6,409 nt of DNA from an uncultured Kiloniellales bacterium (GTDB lineage Bacteria > Pseudomonadota > Alphaproteobacteria > Kiloniellales > JAKSDN01): positions 1-6,409 of the forward strand of contig CAMYMY010000261.1 in the NCBI GenBank assembly GCA_947259625.1. The letters are read 5' to 3'. A program made the position numbers and the translations under genes. This document shows positions 1 through 6,409 of the stretch, one piece after another; position 1 is the first letter of the stretch, and each line of letters opens with the position of its first letter. The notes beneath the pieces were generated by a model. It worked only from the letters and a program-made list of their open reading frames with translations, was not told the origin of the DNA and made no database searches.

Positions 1-15
1 ATAGACCAGCCTCGT

Positions 16-44
16 CTGGCGCGGCCCGGGCGCGCGTGCTATCA
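16..44 (+). promoter_or_regulatory. possible sigma70-type promoter of pccB
   Basis: CTGGCG at 16-21 and CTATCA at 39-44 are separated by 17 bases, an acceptable spacing for a housekeeping promoter, though both boxes match the consensus poorly. Transcription would start near 50 and leave a leader of about 30 bases. An imperfect CCAG/CTGG inverted repeat (6-9 and 16-19) overlaps the -35 box. The window begins here, so an upstream gene or promoter cannot be excluded. Confidence 0.25.
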
Positions 45-81
45 GCACTGCCGGGCTCGCTGAACGCTGGAAGGGGCGGCC

Positions 82-1531
82 ATGCAGGACATCATCCGTC
101 AACTCGAGGAGAAGCGCGCGGCCGCGCGCGCCGGCGGCGGCGAAAAGCGCATCCAGGCGCAGCACGAGAAGGGCAAGCTGGGCGCGCGCGAGCGCCTGGA
201 GATCCTGCTCGACGAGGGCTCCTTCGAGGAATGGGACATGTTCGTCGAGCACCGCTGCGCGGACTTCGGCATGACCGAGAACCGGGTGCCGGGCGACGGC
301 GTGGTGACCGGCTACGGCACGGTCAACGGCCGCCTGGTCTTCGTGTTCAGCCAGGATTTCACGGTCTTCGGCGGCTCGCTTTCCGAGGCCCACGCCGAGA
401 AGATCTGCAAGATCATGGACAAGGCCGTGCAGGTCGGCGCGCCGGTCGTCGGCCTCAACGATTCCGGCGGCGCGCGCATTCAGGAGGGCGTCGCCTCCTT
501 GGCCGGCTATGCCGACGTGTTCCTGCGCAACGTGACCTCCTCGGGCGTCGTACCGCAGATCTCCATGATCATGGGACCCTGCGCCGGCGGCGCGGTCTAC
601 TCGCCGGCCATGACCGACTTCATCTTCATGGTCAAGGACTCCTCCTACATGTTCGTGACCGGCCCGGACGTCGTGAAGACCGTGACCCACGAGACCGTGA
701 CCCACGAGGAGCTGGGCGGCGCGGTCACCCACACGACGAAGTCGGGCGTGGCCGACCTCGCCTTCGAGAACGACGTCGAAGCGCTGATCGAGCTGCGCCG
801 CTTCATCGACTTCCTGCCGGCCTCCAACCGCGAGATGCCGCCGGTACGGCCGAGCGACGATCCAGCGACGCGCGAGGAGTGCTCGCTCGACAGCCTGGTG
901 CCGGCCGACTCGAGCCAGCCCTACGACATGAAGGAGCTGATCGCCAAGGTGCTCGACGAGGGCGACTTCTTCGAGCTGCAGCCGGGCTATGCCGGCAACA
1001 TCGTCATCGTCGATCAAGGCGGCGCGCTTCGTGCGCTTCTGCGACTGCTTCGACATTCCGATCGTCACCTTCGTCGACGTGCCCGGGTTTCTGCCCGGCA
1101 CGGCCCAGGAGTATGGCGGCATCATCAAGCACGGAGCCAAGCTGCTGTTTGCCTTTGCCGAGGCCACGGTGCCCAAGGTGACGCTGATCACCCGCAAGGC
1201 CTACGGCGGGGCCTACGACGTGATGTCGTCCAAGCACCTGCGCGGCGACGTAAACTTCGCCTGGCCCTCGGCCGAGATCGCGGTCATGGGTCCGAAAGGC
1301 GCGGTCGAGATCATCTTCCGCGCCGACATCGGCGACACGGCCAAGATCGAGGCGCGCACCGAGGAGTACCGCGAGAAGTTCGCGAACCCCTTCGTCGCCG
1401 CCTCGCGCGGCTTCATCGACGACGTGATCTCGCCCCACGAGACGCGCCGGCGCCTCTGCAACGCGCTCGCCATGCTGCGCGACAAGCACCTCGAGAACCC
1501 CTGGAAGAAGCACGACAATTTGCCGCTATAG
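82..1531 (+). pseudogene. pccB: propionyl-CoA carboxylase beta (carboxyltransferase) subunit, broken by an internal deletion
   Basis: Intact PccB transfers the carboxyl group from biotin on PccA to propionyl-CoA, giving methylmalonyl-CoA in the cytoplasm. The ATG at 82 follows a GGAAGGGG Shine-Dalgarno (69-76) by 5 bases. Residues 1 to about 308 form the N-terminal crotonase-fold domain, with SGGARIQEG at 128-136 and MGPCAGGAVYSP at 164-175. The reading frame then changes near 1003-1013. From about 1010 the second frame gives the C-terminal domain (KAARFVRFCD, FVDVPGFLPGTAQEYGG, RKAYGGAYDVMSSKHLRGD) to the TAG at 1529-1531. Family members read roughly 'NIV-GF.R..GR.VG.VANQPMVLAG.LDIDSS-KAARF' here, and about 28 residues are absent. 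The visible parts, about 310 plus 173 residues, with the missing 28 restore the usual length of about 510. Unrepaired, frame 1 runs on to a stop at 1720-1722 and gives a 546-residue protein with a nonsense tail. No other lesion is visible. Identity is certain; whether the break is biological is not. Confidence 0.93.
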
Positions 1532-1626
1532 GGCCGTCCGTCATCGCGTCACCGTTCGGTTCCGAAGCGCCGGCGATTGTGTCTGCTCCCGGAATTCTGC
1601 ATCATCGTGGGTGCCGTCAGCCAGCC

Positions 1627-1633
1627 GGGAGGA
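1627..1633 (+). promoter_or_regulatory. ribosome binding site fixing the GTG start of the DyP peroxidase
   Basis: GGGAGGA lies 6 bases before the GTG at 1640. It decides the start: the open frame extends upstream to a TTG at 1577, but that extension has no comparable site, and YfeX-family proteins begin just before the 'GI(L/F)xE' segment, which here follows the GTG. Confidence 0.8.
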
Positions 1634-1639
1634 CCGTCC

Positions 1640-2542
1640 GTGACCGCGCCGCAAGAGGGGATCTTTGTCGAGGAACCGCCCTGCAACACCTTTCTGGAAT
1701 ACGACCTGTCGCCCGGGGGTGAGCCAGCGCGGGTCCGCGCGGCCGTGGCCGCCGGCCTGGGCCTGGCGCGGCAGGACGGCCAGCACCTCGTGGTCGGGTT
1801 CGGCGACGCGCTTTGGCGGCGTCTGGCGCCCGGGCGGGCGCCGGAGGGCCTGCGTTCGTTCGCGGCGATCGGCGAGACGGGCGGCCAGCATGCGCCAGCC
1901 ACGCAGCGGGACATCTGGTATTGGCTGCAAGGCCCGTGTCCGGACGCCAATTTCGATCTGGCGCTGGGTATCGACCGGGCGCTCCGCGGGGTGGCCGAGC
2001 TGAAGTTGGAGACCTCCGGCTTCAAGTACCACGGGGACCGCGACCTGATCGGCTTCGTCGACGGCACCGGCAACCCGAAGGACCGGGAGGCCAAGGCCGC
2101 GGCGGCGCTGATCCCGGGGGCGGGCGGCGGCGCCTTCGTGGTGACCCAGCAGTGGGTGCACGATCTGCCCAGTTTCGAGGCGCTGGACGTGGGCGAGCAG
2201 GAGGCCGTGGTCGGGCGCACCAAGGTCGAGGACATCGAGCTCGAGGGCCCCGCCATGCCCGCGGACTCCCACGTCAGCCGCACCGACGTGAGCGAGGACG
2301 GCGTGGCCATGAAGATCTACCGGCGCAGCGCGCCCTACGGCACGGTCCGCGAGCACGGCCTCTATTTCGTCGCCTTCGCCTGCGACCTCCACCGCTTCGA
2401 CATCCAGCTGAAGCGCATGTACGGCCTGGCCGGCGACGGCCTGAGCGACCGGCTGATCGACTTCTCCCGGGCGGTCACCGGCGCCTACTGGTTCGCCCCC
2501 TCCGACGCGGACCTGGCGGCGGTCTTCGGAACGACGGGGTAA
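1640..2542 (+). CDS. DyP-type heme peroxidase, YfeX-like
   Basis: Encodes 300 residues from the GTG at 1640; E. coli YfeX has about the same length. DyP peroxidases bind heme b and reduce H2O2 while oxidising dyes, phenols, Mn2+ or porphyrins; the natural substrate of this type is unsettled. The family signature GFVDGTGNP carries the distal Asp (D141). H211 in DSHVSRTD is the expected proximal heme ligand. R228 and S230 in the IYRRSAPYG stretch match the distal Arg and Ser of YfeX. Other conserved blocks are VVGRTK, HGLYFVAFA and the C-terminal VTGAYWFAPS. There is no Sec or Tat signal peptide and no recognisable C-terminal encapsulin-targeting tail, so a free cytoplasmic enzyme is inferred. 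It lies 108 bases after pccB on the same strand and may be co-transcribed with it, though no functional link to propionyl-CoA is known. It converges on the next gene. Family assignment is firm; substrate is open. Confidence 0.93.
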   Translation: MTAPQEGIFVEEPPCNTFLEYDLSPGGEPARVRAAVAAGLGLARQDGQHLVVGFGDALWRRLAPGRAPEGLRSFAAIGETGGQHAPATQRDIWYWLQGPCPDANFDLALGIDRALRGVAELKLETSGFKYHGDRDLIGFVDGTGNPKDREAKAAAALIPGAGGGAFVVTQQWVHDLPSFEALDVGEQEAVVGRTKVEDIELEGPAMPADSHVSRTDVSEDGVAMKIYRRSAPYGTVREHGLYFVAFACDLHRFDIQLKRMYGLAGDGLSDRLIDFSRAVTGAYWFAPSDADLAAVFGTTG

Positions 2543-2560
2543 AGCGAGGCGGGACGCGGC

Positions 2561-2580
2561 GGGCCGGCCCTTGCCGGCCT
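2561..2580. terminator. GC-rich hairpin between convergent genes, possible bidirectional terminator
   Basis: GGCCGGC (2562-2568) pairs perfectly with GCCGGCC (2573-2579) around a CCTT loop, and a G-U pair can extend it by one. An outer arm pair, AGGCGGGA (2547-2554) with TCCCGCCT (2580-2587), offers a competing longer stem. The element fills the 44-base gap between the stops of the peroxidase and binding-protein genes, the usual place for a shared terminator. Neither side has a convincing T run, so intrinsic termination is uncertain. Confidence 0.45.
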
Positions 2581-2586
2581 CCCGCC

Positions 2587-3558
2587 TTACGGAATCGCCC
2601 GCAGCTTCAGCTCCTCGGCCGCCGCCGTTACGAATCCGTATTTGGCGTAGATCTTCTGCGCGGCATCGCTCGCCAAATAGTCGAGGTAGCTCTCGGCGTT
2701 CTTCGGGTTGCGCCCGGTCTCGAGCCGGCCGATCGCATAGCCGACCTCGCCCGCCTTGTTGAGCGGCGCGGGGATCGCCACGCCGTCGATCTTGCGGCCG
2801 TGCTTCCTGGCCTCGACCACCTCGGTGGCCCAGACGATGCCGACGTCGGCCTCGCCCTTCTCGATGCGATCCGGCGTCTCGCGGTGATGGCGCTTGGTGA
2901 ACCAGGTCTTGCCCTCGATCGCCCAGCAGCCGCGGCACTCCGCGTTGCCGGTGACCCGCTCGTAGAGCCCCAGGTCGCGCAGCATGGCCGCGCCGTAGAA
3001 CTTGAAGATGCCTTCGGTCAGCGGGTTGGGGTGGGACTGCACCAAGTCGTCGCGCCCCAGGTCCTTGGCGCCCAGGATCCCTTTCGGGTTGCCTTGCGCG
3101 ACCATCAGCTCGAGCTTGTTGTGGATGTAGATCATGTACTGGTCCATCAAGCCCTTGCCCTTCAGGGTCTTGAGGTGGCCCAGGTTGACGCTGGCGTAGA
3201 CGTCGGGGTTCCGCGCCGTGTCCTGGCCGTCGATCTTGCCCTGCTTGAGGATCTGGCCCTTGAGGATCTGGCCCGGCGGAATGGTCTCGACGTAGACCGT
3301 CGCGACCTCCGGATGCTTGGCCTGGAAGTCGCGGATCAGCTCCTCCATGACCATGAACTGGTTGCCCGCCAGATAGAGCACGAGATCGGCCGTATAGGAA
3401 TCGCCGATCTTGCCGGTGTCGATCCGCCCGTCGCCGTGGAAGGTGCGGTAGTCCTTGCTGTGCCCCGCGTCCTGGGCCGGCGCCGCCCCCGTGGCGAGCC
3501 CGGTGGCCAGGATGAAAACGGCGCCCAGGACGGCGCCCTTGCCGAGAAAACGTGCCAC
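2587..3558 (-). CDS. periplasmic substrate-binding protein, type II fold, ModA-like
   Basis: Encodes 323 residues. The GTG start at 3558-3556 is preceded by a strong Shine-Dalgarno; the frame extends 20 residues further upstream to 3618, but that stretch is charged and would spoil the signal peptide. From the GTG, a basic start (VARFLGKG), a hydrophobic core (about residues 9-24) and an APA|QD cleavage site (28/29) give a Sec signal peptide with no lipobox. The mature protein resembles extracellular solute-binding proteins of the molybdate/tungstate type: SYTADLVLYLAGNQ near 54-67, HPNPLTEGIFKFYG near 176-189, HHRETPDRI near 224-232, and GEADVGIVWATEVVEA near 235-250. The ligand cannot be read from sequence; oxyanions such as molybdate or another small solute are possible. 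C208 and C211 form a CxxC pair (ECRGCW); it is not CxxCH, so not a heme c site. No permease or ATPase gene is adjacent, so its transporter partner, if any, lies elsewhere. Confidence 0.8.
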   Translation of the reverse strand: MARFLGKGAVLGAVFILATGLATGAAPAQDAGHSKDYRTFHGDGRIDTGKIGDSYTADLVLYLAGNQFMVMEELIRDFQAKHPEVATVYVETIPPGQILKGQILKQGKIDGQDTARNPDVYASVNLGHLKTLKGKGLMDQYMIYIHNKLELMVAQGNPKGILGAKDLGRDDLVQSHPNPLTEGIFKFYGAAMLRDLGLYERVTGNAECRGCWAIEGKTWFTKRHHRETPDRIEKGEADVGIVWATEVVEARKHGRKIDGVAIPAPLNKAGEVGYAIGRLETGRNPKNAESYLDYLASDAAQKIYAKYGFVTAAAEELKLRAIP

Positions 3559-3565
3559 TGTGATT

Positions 3566-3572
3566 TCCTCCC
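3566..3572 (-). promoter_or_regulatory. ribosome binding site fixing the GTG start of the binding protein
   Basis: On the minus strand GGGAGGA ends 7 bases before the GTG at 3558. The upstream in-frame ATG codons (3618 and 3594) lack such a site. This supports the shorter protein, which begins directly with a signal peptide. Confidence 0.8.
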
Positions 3573-3615
3573 GATTTTCTTCTCGCGGTTTCATCCGCGA
3601 TCGTGACGTCGCATT

Positions 3616-3643
3616 CACATATAGAGATGTACGAATATCACAA
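3616..3643 (-). promoter_or_regulatory. possible promoter of the substrate-binding protein gene
   Basis: Read on the minus strand, TTGTGA (3643-3638) and TATGTG (3621-3616) are 16 bases apart in an AT-rich island within GC-rich DNA. Transcription would start near 3608 and leave a leader of about 50 bases. Short inverted repeats overlap the boxes (CGAA/TTCG at 3632-3648 and ACAT/ATGT at 3617-3630) and could mark an operator, but none is long enough to be convincing. Confidence 0.35.
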
Positions 3644-3776
3644 TTTCGCTAGTCTGTGCGCGAAAAAGGGGCGCGCATGAAATATCCGCGCTGTTCAAAC
3701 TCCAGCGGCGCCCCATAGAGTCTGATTCGGAAAGAGCAAGAGCGACTCAATGCGTGAGCTAGATCACGCGATAGAT

Positions 3777-3853
3777 TGTCATGGCCGGGCTTGACCCGGC
3801 CATCCAGGTTTGGCTCCGGTTCCTGGATGCCCCGATCAAGTCCATGCATGACA
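3777..3853. repeat. palindromic intergenic repeat element, copy 1
   Basis: A 77-base element bounded by TGTCATG (3777-3783) and CATGACA (3847-3853). The left arm contains a perfect 9-base inverted repeat, ATGGCCGGG (3781-3789) and CCCGGCCAT (3795-3803), with CTTGA between. ATCCAGG (3802-3808) pairs with CCTGGAT (3822-3828), so the whole unit can form a branched cruciform or stem-loop. Elements of this sequence type are dispersed in many alphaproteobacterial genomes and are usually viewed as REP/MITE-like DNA. The right arm is more degenerate than the left. Confidence 0.8.
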
Positions 3854-3912
3854 CTCGGTTGTGAATTCTCTTCTTTTCCAATGTTTTAAGTGAGGTAAGG
3901 TGAGATTGCCCG

Positions 3913-3996
3913 GTCATCAGTGGGCTTTATCCGGCCATCCAGGATTTGCCGGCCGCAGACGCTGTTCTGGATCACCGGGTCAAGCCCGGCGATGAC
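3913..3996. repeat. palindromic intergenic repeat element, copy 2
   Basis: Bounded by GTCATC (3913-3918) and GATGAC (3991-3996), with ATCCAGG (3937-3943) facing TCTGGAT (3966-3972). The right arm (3967-3997), reverse-complemented, matches the left arm of copy 1 over 31 bases with three differences. It forms the hairpin CCGGG-TCAAG-CCCGG at 3975-3989. The left arm is degenerate, the reverse of the situation in copy 1. The two copies are 59 bases apart. Confidence 0.75.
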
Positions 3997-4174
3997 AAGG
4001 AGGGTTCGCAAACTCATCGATATTGCGCGTTCAATTTGAGCCGGAATGCTACCCGACGAGCCGCAGAGATGTGTGTTACGACGACGAGCAGTGGTGGCGC
4101 GCCGGCTCTTGCACGGGCGCCGACGCCCCCGGCCGTGGCTCTTGTGCCCCCGGGGCTGGCGGGCGAAAATCCGC

Positions 4175-4180
4175 TATAGT
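4175..4180 (+). promoter_or_regulatory. possible -10 box of the pccA promoter
   Basis: TATAGT lies 41 bases before the pccA start and follows a short AT-containing stretch (GAAAATCCGC) within very GC-rich DNA. No good -35 box sits 16-18 bases upstream, so an activator or a weak promoter would be needed. Transcription would start near 4187, placing the CCGCGG hairpin (4190-4206) at the very 5' end of the message. Confidence 0.35.
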
Positions 4181-4221
4181 TCGACTGGGCCGCGGCCGAT
4201 CCGCGGGGGAAGGGGGGCGAG

Positions 4222-6240
<2,019 letters not shown>

Positions 6241-6251
6241 CGGCGCTGGTG

Positions 6252-6409
6252 ATGGAACAGCTCGAGCGTCCGGACGAGGCGACCTGGGACGAGCGCCGGC
6301 TGTGGTTCGAGGCGCGCGAGGCCGCGTTCGGCCGGGCCGGGGCCGGGGCGCTGTCCGAGCAGGCCTGCGCGCTGATGGTCGACCTGCAGGCCGCCTTCTG
6401 CGCCGGCGC
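6252..6409 (+). CDS. unrecognised protein, 5' part only (runs off the window)
   Basis: An open frame of 52 codons starts at ATG 6252, or at the immediately preceding GTG 6249, and has no stop before the window ends. It lies 11 bases after the pccA stop on the same strand, which suggests an operon with translational coupling; no strong Shine-Dalgarno is visible. The N-terminus (MEQLERPDEATWDERRLWFE) is charged and has no signal peptide. Later text is Ala-rich with Cys residues at positions 38 and 50 (SEQACALMVDLQAAFCAG). Codons end mostly in G or C, as in the neighbouring genes, which supports real coding. I do not recognise a family. Position just downstream of pccA suggests a link to propionyl-CoA metabolism, but that is inference. 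Confidence 0.6.
   Translation, partial: MEQLERPDEATWDERRLWFEAREAAFGRAGAGALSEQACALMVDLQAAFCAG

Larger units (their letters stand above)
3559..4221. other. 663-base gene-free region between the divergent binding-protein and pccA genes
   Basis: It holds the binding-protein promoter region (about 3559-3650), a GCGTGA-N6-TCACGC inverted repeat (3752-3769), two palindromic repeat elements, an AT-rich spacer between them (about 3855-3910) and the pccA upstream region (about 4000-4221). Open frames here on both strands are either products of the repeats (strings such as RVKPGHD) or lie opposite or overlap the pccA upstream region. None has a good ribosome site or recognisable protein. I see no tRNA, rRNA or CRISPR array. 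Confidence 0.7.

Noticed and set aside
989..1019. Programmed ribosomal frameshift in pccB
   Set aside because: About 28 conserved residues are missing at the join, so a one-base shift could not restore a normal protein. No slippery run is present.
1577..1639. N-terminal extension of the peroxidase from a TTG at 1577
   Set aside because: It has no ribosome site and no family match, while the GTG at 1640 has a strong site and gives the usual family length.
82..1722. A single 546-residue frame-1 protein covering pccB and running into the peroxidase gene
   Set aside because: After about residue 310 the text is Arg-rich out-of-frame translation, while the conserved PccB C-terminal domain is in another frame. 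It is the result of the deletion, not a fusion.
2794..2960. Heme c attachment motif in the binding protein
   Set aside because: The motif is CxxCW, not CxxCH.
1541..3618. Long open frames antisense to the peroxidase gene or opposite the binding-protein gene
   Set aside because: They are Arg/Gly/Ala-rich shadows of the high-GC genes, with no domains or ribosome sites.
3649..3849. 66-residue minus-strand open frame
   Set aside because: Its first half is the translation of the palindromic repeat (DGRVKPGHD), a well-known source of spurious genes, and no ribosome site is evident.
3777..3997. CRISPR array or insertion sequence at the two repeats
   Set aside because: There are only two copies, in mirror arrangement and internally palindromic, with no uniform spacers, transposase or target duplication visible.
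3946..4068. Start of a plus-strand open frame with DHRVKPGDDKE
   Set aside because: This is also repeat-derived text.

Overview
The window is high-GC DNA with G/C-ending codons, strong Shine-Dalgarno sequences and several GTG starts. Its carboxylase genes resemble alphaproteobacterial ones. The non-coding part carries two palindromic repeats of the kind common in alphaproteobacterial intergenic DNA; read as protein, they give the familiar spurious string 'RVKPGHD/RVKPGDD'. An alphaproteobacterium, perhaps of the Rhodospirillales/Rhizobiales side, is the best guess. This is inferred from gene resemblance and repeat type only.

Layout, left to right. (1) pccB, the carboxyltransferase (beta) subunit of propionyl-CoA carboxylase, spans 82-1531 but is broken near 1003-1013. 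The N-terminal part is in one frame and the C-terminal part in another, and about 28 conserved residues are missing at the join. This is a short internal deletion, not a one-base slip. (2) A complete YfeX-like DyP-type heme peroxidase gene lies at 1640-2542 on the same strand. (3) A secreted substrate-binding protein gene (2587-3558, minus strand) converges on the peroxidase gene, with a GC-rich hairpin in the 44-base gap. (4) A gene-free stretch of about 660 bases (3559-4221) holds a probable promoter for the binding protein, two palindromic repeat elements and the region upstream of pccA. (5) pccA, the biotin carboxylase/biotin carrier (alpha) subunit, is complete at 4222-6240. (6) The start of an unrecognised gene follows 11 bases after pccA and runs off the window.

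PccA and PccB together form propionyl-CoA carboxylase, which makes methylmalonyl-CoA during breakdown of propionate, odd-chain fatty acids, Val, Ile, Met and Thr. Here the two genes are on the same strand but separated by a peroxidase gene, an oppositely oriented transporter gene and repeats, so they cannot share one simple transcript. If the pccB lesion is real, this locus encodes an alpha subunit without a full-length partner. The otherwise clean pccB sequence points to a recent event or an assembly/sequencing artefact.

I found no undescribed multi-gene system. The most informative items are the pccB deletion, the covarying palindromic repeats, the orphan binding protein with a CxxC pair, and the region just upstream of pccA.
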